The translations under genes and the position numbers were made by a program. The notes under the pieces are model-generated. The model ran no database searches and had not been told where the DNA came from. It saw nothing but the letters and a program-made list of their open reading frames with translations. From Ruminococcus sp. CAG:403 (GTDB taxonomy: Bacteria; Bacillota; Clostridia; Oscillospirales; Ruminococcaceae): a stretch of DNA of 10,158 nucleotides. The stretch's first letter is position 1, and each line of letters begins with the position of its first letter. The stretch spans positions 253,191 through 263,348 of the forward strand of contig FR899104.1 of assembly GCA_000437255.1 (NCBI GenBank). The letters are read 5' to 3'. Positions 1 to 6,507 of the stretch are shown one piece after another.

Positions 1-294
1 GAGCAGCGGCGGACGGCTTCCGGTCAAATGGATCTTCTGGAACATCAGATGCAGGCGGTTTTGGAGGCATATCCCAATTTGCGATCAAGCGAAACCGTTT
101 GTGCTTTACAGAAAAGCTGTGCGGAAGCAGAAGCGCATCTTCAGGCGGCACGCCGCCTTTACAATGTCGGCGTAACCAATTACAATAACTTTTGCAAAGC
201 ATTTCCATCCTCCATTTTGGCAACTGTTTTAGGGCATCGGGAGGCAGCTTATTTCCAAGCAGATCCGGAAAAGCGGGAAGATATTGAATTTTAA
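1..294 (+). CDS. lemA: LemA family protein, 3' end (partial)
   Basis: The frame is open from the first base of the window and stops at TAA 292-294, so the true start lies upstream and about 97 C-terminal residues are visible. The stretch AYPNLRSSE, followed by a helix with AAARRLYN-like spacing (AARRLYNVGVTNYNN) and an FPSSILA segment near the end, is the characteristic C-terminal half of LemA proteins. These are small, mostly helical proteins anchored by an N-terminal membrane helix, with most of the chain outside the membrane or in a coiled-coil bundle. Their function is not well defined. The membrane segment would be upstream of this window and cannot be checked. The gene ends about 70 bases before the next promoter, and no convincing hairpin terminator is visible after it. 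Family identity is fairly sure; the biological role is unknown. Confidence 0.85.
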   Translation, partial: EQRRTASGQMDLLEHQMQAVLEAYPNLRSSETVCALQKSCAEAEAHLQAARRLYNVGVTNYNNFCKAFPSSILATVLGHREAAYFQADPEKREDIEF

Positions 295-367
295 CAGATG
301 ACATCCTTTGTTGCAATCGTTTTTGTTGTGCAGGTTGCCAAATCCTCCGAAAATTTTGCAAATAATC

Positions 368-396
368 TTGACTTGTTTTGTGAAATGTGATACAAT
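368..396 (+). promoter_or_regulatory. Sigma-A promoter for the GH5-dockerin gene
   Basis: A -35 box TTGACT (368-373) and a -10 box TACAAT (391-396) are separated by exactly 17 bases, each one base from consensus. The stretch just upstream (349-367) is A/T-rich and could act as an UP element. Transcription would start near 402-403, giving a leader of about 115 nt before the GH5 start codon. The rest of the 295-517 gap holds this leader, the hairpin at 436-456 and a possible short reading frame. Confidence 0.8.
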
Positions 397-419
397 AAAA
401 CGGAGAAAATGCCAATTCT

Positions 420-518
420 ATGAGTGCTTTTGTGGAGATTCTTTCCTATAGAATCTTTGCAAAGCATCGGATGCGGCGCTTTATGAAACGATTGTTTGAG
501 GAAAGGAAGTCTGATTGA
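420..518 (+). CDS. Possible 32-codon leader ORF upstream of GH5 (speculative)
   Basis: An ATG at 420 opens a frame of 32 codons, beginning MSAFVEILSY and ending in a basic stretch (RRFMKRLFEERKSD). It closes with TGA at 516-518, overlapping the A of the GH5 ATG in a TGATG arrangement typical of translational coupling. Internal ATGs at 471 and 483 share the frame. A still shorter frame, ATG 409 to TGA 423 (MPIL), overlaps this start. Ribosome binding signals are weak: GGAGA at 402-406 lies 13 bases before ATG 420. The peptide matches nothing I recognise. It may be a regulatory leader peptide or a chance open frame; the overlap geometry is the only real argument for it. Confidence 0.2.
   Translation: MSAFVEILSYRIFAKHRMRRFMKRLFEERKSD
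436..456 (+). promoter_or_regulatory. Hairpin in the GH5 leader
   Basis: AGATTCT (436-442) and AGAATCT (450-456) are perfect reverse complements of 7 bp around a 7-nt loop, extendable outward by G-U pairs. No U-run follows, so this is not a terminator. An alternative pairing exists between ATTCTAT (415-421) and ATAGAAT (448-454), which excludes the first one. It could stabilise the 5' end or affect leader translation; no function is proven. Confidence 0.35.
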
Positions 519-2308
519 TGAATTTGCAAAAGAAATTGGTTGCGGTTGCATCGGCTGCGGTACTGGCAATGACAGGTCTGGGAACCTCTTCCCTGGCGGT
601 TTTGCAAGCACCGTTACAGGTCTCTGCGGCAGCGGATACCAACAATGATGACTGGCTGCACGCTGTTGGAAGCCGTTTGTATGACAAGGATGGAAATGAG
701 GTATGGCTGACCGGTGCCAACTGGTTTGGATTTAACTGTTCGGAGAACTGCGCACACTATTTATGGAGCGCAGATATTGATGATATGCTGTCTTCCATTG
801 CGGATCACGGGATCAATGTCATTCGTTTTCCGATTTCTTCTGAACTGTTGATTTCCTGGATGAATGGAACACCGAATGCAGTATCCAGCGTATCGGCAAA
901 CAATGACCCCTATTATTCCATCAATAAGGATTTCTGCAATGCAGATGGTTCTATTAAAAATAGTATGGAAATCTTTGACATCATCATGCAGAAGTGTAAG
1001 GAGTATGGATTAAAGGCGTTTATCGATATTCACAGCCCGCATGCCGATAACTCCGGTCACAACTACAACCTTTGGTACGGCAAGAAAACCGCAGACGGCA
1101 CGATGGTTACCACCGATTTGTGGATTGATTCTCTGGTATGGCTGGCAGATAAGTATAAGAACGATGATACACTGCTTGCGTATGACCTGAAAAATGAACC
1201 GCACGGAAAAGGACAGGAAGGCAGCACCGCTGCCAAGTGGGATGGTTCCAAAGATGAAAATAACTGGGCATATGCTGCAACCAAATGTGCCAATGCAATT
1301 TTGGAAGTCAATCCAAACGCTTTGATTTTGGTTGAAGGCGTTGAGCAGCAGTGTAAAGATGGCATCAGCCCGGAAAAGGGTGTTGAATACTATTGGGGAA
1401 TGCCGGAATCCAAGACAGATTCCCCGTATTACCCGGCATGGTGGGGCGGTCAGCTCCGTGGCGTTCGGAAGTATCCGATTCAGCCAGACAGCGGTACCAG
1501 CCAGATTGTATACTCTCCGCATGACTATGGCCCGTCTGTTTATGACCAGACTTGGTTCCAGAAGGACTTTACCACACAGACCCTGTTGGATGACTACTGG
1601 TACGACACTTGGGCATATATCAACAAGGAAGAAATTGCACCGCTTCTGATTGGAGAATGGGGCGGCTTTATGGATGGTGGCAAGAACCAAAAGTGGATGG
1701 AGTTGCTGCGGGATTACATGATCAGCAATCACATCAATCATACCTTCTGGTGCTTGAATACCAACTCCGGCGATACCGGCGGACTTTGGACAGGATTCCA
1801 GTATAGTCCTTCTACAGGTAGTGAGATTACTTGGGATGATGAGAAATATGCTCTATTTGAACCGTCTCTCTGGCAGACACTGGAAACTGGAAAGTATATT
1901 GGTTTGGATCACCAGAAGGCACTGGGCAACAATGGAACGGGATTGTCTCTGTCTGAATTCTATGAGTCCTATGCTTCTACAGAAGGCAGCAACCTGGACG
2001 GTGGCACCATTGTAGATCCTGGCTCGAAGCCGACAACGACAACTGCAAAGCAGGAAACAACAATCACGACAACAACCACTACCACAACACCGGAACAGGT
2101 AGCAGGCGATATCAATTTAGATGGTACGGTTACCCTGTCGGATATGGTAATTCTGTCTCGGTTCCTGTTGGCAGATACTTCTGTTTCCAGCAGTTCCACG
2201 AAATGGAATCTTTCTGCTGGAGATGTCAATCAGGATAAGAAGCTCAATGGTTTTGACCTTGCTATTTATAAAAGTCACTTCCTGACTGGAAAAGCATTTC
2301 CAGAGTAA
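518..2308 (+). CDS. Secreted GH5 (subfamily 1-like) endoglucanase with C-terminal dockerin
   Basis: The product is a 596-residue cellulase predicted to cleave internal beta-1,4 bonds of cellulose or related glucans outside the cell. Start ATG 518 is preceded by AAGGAAG (503-509) at 8 bases. Residues 1-37 form a signal peptide (basic start, hydrophobic core, VSA-AAD cleavage site). The catalytic barrel spans about 45-465 and resembles the GH5_1 enzyme E1 of Acidothermus: NWFGF, VIRFP (R103), the acid/base in NEPHG (E227), WWGGQL, YSPHDY (H335), the nucleophile in LLIGEWGG (E380), and FWCLNTNSGDTGG (W411). A Thr-rich linker (about 504-525) leads to a dockerin (529-592) with two calcium loops, D531-D542 and D569-D580. 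The second loop lacks the usual Gly at loop position 6. The dockerin implies attachment to a scaffoldin cohesin. Only 14 bases separate it from the deaminase gene downstream. GH5 and dockerin calls are firm; the subfamily and exact substrate are inferred. Confidence 0.95.
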   Translation: MNLQKKLVAVASAAVLAMTGLGTSSLAVLQAPLQVSAAADTNNDDWLHAVGSRLYDKDGNEVWLTGANWFGFNCSENCAHYLWSADIDDMLSSIADHGINVIRFPISSELLISWMNGTPNAVSSVSANNDPYYSINKDFCNADGSIKNSMEIFDIIMQKCKEYGLKAFIDIHSPHADNSGHNYNLWYGKKTADGTMVTTDLWIDSLVWLADKYKNDDTLLAYDLKNEPHGKGQEGSTAAKWDGSKDENNWAYAATKCANAILEVNPNALILVEGVEQQCKDGISPEKGVEYYWGMPESKTDSPYYPAWWGGQLRGVRKYPIQPDSGTSQIVYSPHDYGPSVYDQTWFQKDFTTQTLLDDYWYDTWAYINKEEIAPLLIGEWGGFMDGGKNQKWMELLRDYMISNHINHTFWCLNTNSGDTGGLWTGFQYSPSTGSEITWDDEKYALFEPSLWQTLETGKYIGLDHQKALGNNGTGLSLSEFYESYASTEGSNLDGGTIVDPGSKPTTTTAKQETTITTTTTTTTPEQVAGDINLDGTVTLSDMVILSRFLLADTSVSSSSTKWNLSAGDVNQDKKLNGFDLAIYKSHFLTGKAFPE

Positions 2309-2322
2309 TCAGGTGATCGGCA

Positions 2323-2799
2323 ATGAAACGAATGGATTATCTGAGTTGGGATGAATACTTTATGAGTGTGGCACTGCTTTCTGCACAGCGCAGCAAGGAT
2401 AACCATACGCAAGTCGGTGCCTGCATTGTGAATCCGGAAAATCGAATTGTATCGGTTGGATACAATGGAATGCCAACTGGTTGTTGTGACGATGCGATGC
2501 CGTGGGAACGGGAAGGCACATTCCTGGAAACCAAGTATCCATTTGTCTGCCATGCAGAATTGAATGCCATTTTGAACAATGTTGCAAATCTGCGCGGTTG
2601 CCGCTTGTATGTCACGCTGTTCCCGTGCAACGAATGTGCAAAGGCAATCATTCAAAGTGGAATTCGAGAAGTGATTTACTATGACAACAAATATGCGAAG
2701 AGCGATGCTACGCAGGCATCCATTCGCTTGTTTGATATGGCAGGTGTTGTATTTCGTCCGTATGAAGCAACACATAGAAAGATTACCTTAACATTATAA
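2323..2799 (+). CDS. dCMP deaminase-like cytidine/deoxycytidylate deaminase family protein
   Basis: The 158-residue product belongs to the zinc-dependent deoxycytidylate deaminase family, which converts dCMP to dUMP and so supplies thymidylate synthesis in the cytoplasm. The zinc and catalytic motif HAE (H77, E79) and the second zinc pair PCNEC (C102, C105) have the expected spacing. The N-terminal half carries the family pattern SKDNHTQVGA, with VGYNGMPTGC after it, and the length is typical. Start ATG 2323 has AGGTGAT (2311-2317) five bases upstream. The gene begins 14 bases after the cellulase stop with no promoter between, so it is probably transcribed from the GH5 promoter and ended by the terminator at 2809. 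The pairing of a nucleotide salvage enzyme with a cellulosomal cellulase has no obvious functional logic. A ComE-like annotation is common for relatives; the true substrate (dCMP or another cytosine nucleotide) is inferred. Confidence 0.9.
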   Translation: MKRMDYLSWDEYFMSVALLSAQRSKDNHTQVGACIVNPENRIVSVGYNGMPTGCCDDAMPWEREGTFLETKYPFVCHAELNAILNNVANLRGCRLYVTLFPCNECAKAIIQSGIREVIYYDNKYAKSDATQASIRLFDMAGVVFRPYEATHRKITLTL

Positions 2800-2808
2800 T
2801 AAAAAAGA

Positions 2809-2855
2809 AAAAGGCTGTCAGATACTTGCAAAGAGTAGGTGTTTGACAGCCTTTT
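2809..2855 (+). terminator. Intrinsic terminator after the deaminase gene
   Basis: AAAAGGCTGTCA (2809-2820) and TGACAGCCTTTT (2844-2855) are perfect 12-bp reverse complements. The 23-nt apical region contains a small inner pairing, TACT (2823-2826) with AGTA (2834-2837). The 3' arm ends in a T-run, and the flanking A-run and T-rich sequence suggest it could work in both directions. It separates the GH5-deaminase unit from the trmB unit. Confidence 0.85.
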
Positions 2856-2861
2856 GTGCGC

Positions 2862-2903
2862 TTTGTTATTTTTTATCTTTTTTTGTAATTTCCTTTGTAA
2901 TTT
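2862..2903 (+). repeat. Tandem TTTGTAATTT repeats at the trmB-GH59-mocR promoter
   Basis: Two identical 10-base words TTTGTAATTT occur at 2882-2891 and 2894-2903, a 12-base period with CC between them. A third copy with one mismatch (TTTGTTATTT) lies at 2862-2871. The last copy covers the predicted -35 element at 2895-2900. Direct repeats are the usual operator form for MocR/GabR regulators, one of which is encoded at the end of this operon, so they are candidate operators. The region is T-rich, so chance similarity is possible. Confidence 0.4.
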
Positions 2904-2923
2904 TCGAAAAAGTATGCTATAAT
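2895..2923 (+). promoter_or_regulatory. Extended -10 promoter for the trmB operon
   Basis: TATAAT (2918-2923) is a perfect -10 box preceded by TGC (2915-2917), the extended -10 signature. TTGTAA (2895-2900) stands 17 bases upstream as a weaker -35 (4 of 6 matches). Transcription would start near 2930, about 30 bases before trmB. This is the only convincing promoter seen for trmB, GH59 and mocR. Confidence 0.75.
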
Positions 2924-2960
2924 AAGAAAGATTACTTTATAGAGAGGATTTCGTTATTGT

Positions 2961-3662
2961 ATGCGCATTCGTTGTAAACCTTGGGCAAAGCCAGAATTGG
3001 AAGCTTGCCCGTTTTATCTGAAAGATCCTGCTGCCTTTCGTGGCAATTGGCAGTCTGCTTTTCCTAGTCAGAAACCACTTCGAATTGAATTGGGCTGCGG
3101 AAAAGGCGGTTTTATTGCACAGGAGGCACCTGCCAATCCAGATTATCACTATCTTGCAATGGATATCAAAAATGAAATGTTGGTGCTTGCAAAGCGCAAG
3201 CTGGAAGCTGCCTATCAGGAATTGGGAACAGAACCGGATTCCGTTCGGATTTTTATTTGCAACATTATGCAGTTTTCCAATTACTTTGCACCGGAAGATG
3301 CCATTGATCGGATTTACATTAATTTTTGCAACCCCTGGCCAAAAAGCAAACATAAAAAAAGAAGACTGACCCACCCCAGACAGTTGATGCAGTATCGTGC
3401 TGTACTAAAAGGGGAGATCTGGTTTAAAACAGATGACGATGCACTTTTCCAGGAGTCACTGGAATATTTCCGGGAATGCGGATTTGACATTTTGTTCCAA
3501 ACCAATGACCTGCATCAGGAATCCAATCTTTGCAGTTACCCAACTGAGCATGAAAAAATGTTTGAAGAAATGGGAAAGACCATTAAATTTTTGATTGCCC
3601 GTCCAGATCCGAACTGGACTCCACCGGAATTACCTGCACAGGAAGAACAAGTTGAGAAATAG
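2961..3662 (+). CDS. trmB: tRNA (guanine-46-N7)-methyltransferase
   Basis: The 233-residue product transfers a methyl group from S-adenosylmethionine to N7 of guanine 46 in the tRNA variable loop. The SAM-binding motif ELGCGKGGF is at 43-51. The TrmB signature NFCNPWPKSKHKKRRL lies at 121-136, FKTDDD at 155-160, and a TEHE motif at 195-198 corresponds to the family T-x-Y-E element. The signature usually reads DPWPK; here the first residue is Asn. I believe this variant is common in clostridial relatives, so it probably does not mean loss of function. ATG 2961 is the first possible start after an in-frame TAG at 2940. Its AGAGAGGA (2941-2948) lies a rather long 12 bases upstream. The C-terminal 20 residues are a Pro/Glu-rich tail. 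The gene opens a three-gene unit, with GH59 starting 19 bases after its stop. Confidence 0.95.
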   Translation: MRIRCKPWAKPELEACPFYLKDPAAFRGNWQSAFPSQKPLRIELGCGKGGFIAQEAPANPDYHYLAMDIKNEMLVLAKRKLEAAYQELGTEPDSVRIFICNIMQFSNYFAPEDAIDRIYINFCNPWPKSKHKKRRLTHPRQLMQYRAVLKGEIWFKTDDDALFQESLEYFRECGFDILFQTNDLHQESNLCSYPTEHEKMFEEMGKTIKFLIARPDPNWTPPELPAQEEQVEK

Positions 3663-3681
3663 AAAGGGGTAAGTTGTACTT

Positions 3682-6507
3682 ATGGGCAGCAAATTGCATC
3701 TCATTGATAAATGCATCAGTGGAATTGCGGAAAAAACCGGTAATGTTCCATTGATGGAAATTATTGCGGACGGCACGCAAGTAAATGAAAATCCTGCCGC
3801 TTGTTATCGAGGACTCGGCTGTGTGACGGCAAACAACTCCTCTCGACTTTTGCTGGATTATAAGATTGAACATCCAAAAGAATATGAAGAAATGATGCGC
3901 CTGTTGTTCCAAAAAGACTACGGCGTTGGCTTGACACATATCAAAGTGGAGTTGGGTGCGGATGTCAATTCTTCTTCCGGAACCGAACCGGCTACCAAGC
4001 GGTCTGCTGACGAGCCGGCAGATGTAACCCGTGGTGCAGGCTTTCAATTTGCTGCGGATGCAAAAGCCATCAATCCAGATCTTACATTGGATCTGTTGCG
4101 GTGGGGAGAGCCAAGCTGGGTAACAGCAGCCTTTCAGCTGAGCCAGGAGCATGGCTTGAATGCACGGTATCGCTGGTACAAGGAAACCTTGGATGCAGCA
4201 CATGCTGTATATGGTCTGAAATTTGACTTTATCAGTGCCGATCAGAGTGAAACGGATATGGCGGATGAAGCATGGATTCTCTATCTGCGGTATCGGTTGG
4301 ATCACGAAACCAACGCACCGTATGATTACAGCAAAATCAAATTGGTTGCTTCGGATGAGGCAGGGACTCGGAACATCGCAGCGCAGATGGTAGAAAATAA
4401 CTTGCTGCGCAATGCTGTAGATGTTATTGGTCTGCACTATACCACGCAGGGCGATTCCTATACCAATTTGCTGAATGAAGCATATGGAAAAGAAATCTGG
4501 TACAGCGAAGGAATTGCGCCTTGCAATATGCCGGAATATACAGCGCTTGCTGATGACTGCGGCATCAAGGGAAAAAATGGTTTGATTGACGTTGCCAATC
4601 GCATCATCAACAGCTATTACAATGGAAAAATGGTGATGTATGAGTTCCAGCCTGCTATCGCTGCTTATTATGATGGAGCATGCTATGCGCCCAAGCAGCT
4701 GATTCGTGCCTGGGAACCTTGGAGTGGCCATTATGTGCTGGATAGCGGATTTTGGATGGCAATGCACTTTAATCGCTTTTCTCCAAAGGGCTGGATGTTT
4801 GTCAATGGTGCCTGCTATGGAGATGGAGAGGAAAATCATGCCATTACCAATACCACCAGTAATTTTATGACCTTGGTTTCCCCGGATCGCACCGAGTTGA
4901 CCATGCATTTTACCAATGACAGCGACACCACACGGTTGTATTCCGTCTATCTCAAAGACTTGGAATTATCTCGCCGGACATTTTCCACGGTTTTGACCAC
5001 CGGGCCAAGCGGAAAGCAGCAGTTTGCAGATGGCTGGTTTCAGGTCGGCAGGCCAATTCGTCCGAGCCGGAAAAACAGCGATATGTACTTAATCAAAGTG
5101 CCGCCGTATAGCTTGATGACAGTTACCACGCTGGACACCAGCTGGGTAGACGGAATCAAGACCTTTGAACAAACAGCACCCAATTCACAGCGTTTGCCAC
5201 TGCCATATCGGGATGATTTTTCCTATCCGCAGGAAGAGTTGAATGTACGGGGCTGTGCACCACGGTACAGCACAGATCAGGGCGGTGCATTTGAGTTGGT
5301 GCGGACTGCAGAAGATGAAACATTGCTTTGTCAGCGGATTTCCAAGCAGATTATTCCCACCAATTGGCGGTTCTGCGTGACGCCGGAACCGATTACCTGC
5401 CTGGGGGATGATCGTTGGCGCAGCTATAGTGCAGAAATAGAAGTCAAACTGCAAAATATGAATGCGGAAAACTATGCAGCACTGGGCATTCGGTATAATT
5501 CTTCTGTAACGTGCGAGTACTCCTCTATGTGTGGATACAGCGTTCGGTTATACGGAGATGGCAGCTGGAAGCTGATGGACATGGACAATGTTGGTGCAGA
5601 AGGCGTTTTGCGGCATGCGCTGCCCAACCAGTGGAATTCCTTGAAACTGCTTGTACTGGGGAATGCCATTTTTGTATTCATCAATGGAGATATGCTGACA
5701 AGGTATACGCCGCAGTGTATGATTAACTCTGGACGAATTAGTTTGGCAAGTGCCTATGCGTGGAATATGTTCCGAAACCTGAAGGTGGAACCAATTCCGG
5801 TTCTTCCGCTGTATGTGCGGCGGATTGACTGTTTGGCAGACGGCATTATTTATGATGAAAATTGGACGGTTCAGACAATGGAAAAGTACACCTTCTATCA
5901 CCGTACTTCCATGACCGCCGGAACCAATGCCGAATTTCGCTGCCAGTTTGTGGGAAGCGGCATTGCAATCATCGGGACTGCTACAGATATGGAGTGTACG
6001 GTTTGGATTGATGGAAAACCAATTTATGAGAATTGGTTTCTGCCAAGCTGTGCACCACGGCAGGCTTGTGTCATTATCGATCAGCTGACCGATGCCAAGC
6101 ATGAACTGCGCATGAAGGTTACCAGTGGTGCCTTCCAGTTGGATGTGCTGGAAATTCCGGAAAAGCATGTACTGATGCCAGATGTGCTCTGTCCGACAAC
6201 GGCACAGCGCTCCGCCGCTATTTTGCGAGATGAACAGCTGCAAAAGGAATTGGAAAAACAGGAAGCAGAAGCAGCCACCAGTGAACCACCTGCTGCACCT
6301 TCAGTTGTGCAGGGCGTTTCGGTAACAGCTGTGGATGCGGAACCCAAGCAGGCAGAAGAAACACCGATTTTTGATTTTGATGCCATGACAGCTTCTAATT
6401 TACCAACGGAAGAAGAACTGCGTCGGGAACCGGATCATCAGCCGGAGCAAACGGCACCGCCATCGGAAGAACAGGAACAGCATGCTGACGATTCTGCTGA
6501 ATCATGA
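3682..6507 (+). CDS. GH59 galactocerebrosidase-like glycoside hydrolase, no signal peptide
   Basis: This 941-residue protein resembles animal galactocerebrosidase (GALC), a retaining enzyme that removes beta-galactose. Shared blocks include RGLGCVTANNSSRLLL (43-58), LLFQKDYGVGLTHIKVELG (74-92), GTEP (100-103) and AWEPWSGHYV (343-352). The likely nucleophile is E276 in WYSEG, matching WSSED of GALC. The likely acid/base is E190 in ADQSET, where GALC has IWNER. The clan-typical Asn before the acid/base appears to be Ser, and the alignment there needs a one-residue gap. After the barrel comes a beta-sandwich, then a lectin-like domain (about 510-705, beginning DDFSYP, with GALC-like strands to MFRNLKVEP). 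An extra beta-sandwich follows (about 712-828), then an acidic, Pro-rich tail with a short coiled coil (about 850-941). A TAA at 3670 closes the frame, so ATG 3682 is the first start and no signal peptide exists. Substrate is unknown; ceramide is unlikely to be native. The last 26 bases overlap mocR. Confidence 0.85.
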   Translation: MGSKLHLIDKCISGIAEKTGNVPLMEIIADGTQVNENPAACYRGLGCVTANNSSRLLLDYKIEHPKEYEEMMRLLFQKDYGVGLTHIKVELGADVNSSSGTEPATKRSADEPADVTRGAGFQFAADAKAINPDLTLDLLRWGEPSWVTAAFQLSQEHGLNARYRWYKETLDAAHAVYGLKFDFISADQSETDMADEAWILYLRYRLDHETNAPYDYSKIKLVASDEAGTRNIAAQMVENNLLRNAVDVIGLHYTTQGDSYTNLLNEAYGKEIWYSEGIAPCNMPEYTALADDCGIKGKNGLIDVANRIINSYYNGKMVMYEFQPAIAAYYDGACYAPKQLIRAWEPWSGHYVLDSGFWMAMHFNRFSPKGWMFVNGACYGDGEENHAITNTTSNFMTLVSPDRTELTMHFTNDSDTTRLYSVYLKDLELSRRTFSTVLTTGPSGKQQFADGWFQVGRPIRPSRKNSDMYLIKVPPYSLMTVTTLDTSWVDGIKTFEQTAPNSQRLPLPYRDDFSYPQEELNVRGCAPRYSTDQGGAFELVRTAEDETLLCQRISKQIIPTNWRFCVTPEPITCLGDDRWRSYSAEIEVKLQNMNAENYAALGIRYNSSVTCEYSSMCGYSVRLYGDGSWKLMDMDNVGAEGVLRHALPNQWNSLKLLVLGNAIFVFINGDMLTRYTPQCMINSGRISLASAYAWNMFRNLKVEPIPVLPLYVRRIDCLADGIIYDENWTVQTMEKYTFYHRTSMTAGTNAEFRCQFVGSGIAIIGTATDMECTVWIDGKPIYENWFLPSCAPRQACVIIDQLTDAKHELRMKVTSGAFQLDVLEIPEKHVLMPDVLCPTTAQRSAAILRDEQLQKELEKQEAEAATSEPPAAPSVVQGVSVTAVDAEPKQAEETPIFDFDAMTASNLPTEEELRREPDHQPEQTAPPSEEQEQHADDSAES

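Noticed and set aside
295..367. A terminator for lemA.
   Set aside because: T-rich stretches are present, but no stem of useful length and GC content could be found in this interval.
192..466. The 11-base word TTGCAAAGCAT occurs in lemA and again in the GH5 leader.
   Set aside because: TTGCAAAG-like words recur in several coding regions here through Ala/Lys codon use, and the copies have no consistent position or orientation to promoters.
1010..1741. A 243-codon minus-strand frame inside the GH5 gene.
   Set aside because: The opposite strand encodes the catalytic barrel with all expected motifs; the antisense product shows no recognisable domain.
2030..2093. ACA/ACC-rich repetitive DNA as a mobile or phase-variable repeat.
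   Set aside because: It encodes the Thr-rich linker between the GH5 domain and the dockerin, with mixed Thr codons and no perfect long repeat unit.
3321..3335. Asn in place of Asp in the TrmB DPWPK motif as a sign of inactivation.
   Set aside because: All other motifs are intact, and I recall NPWPK in many clostridial TrmB proteins, so it is likely lineage variation.
3583..4908. A 441-codon open frame on the minus strand opposite trmB and GH59.
   Set aside because: It lies opposite the well-supported GH59 gene, has no family motifs, an odd Ile/His/Gln-rich composition and no upstream ribosome binding site. It is a shadow frame of the + strand gene.
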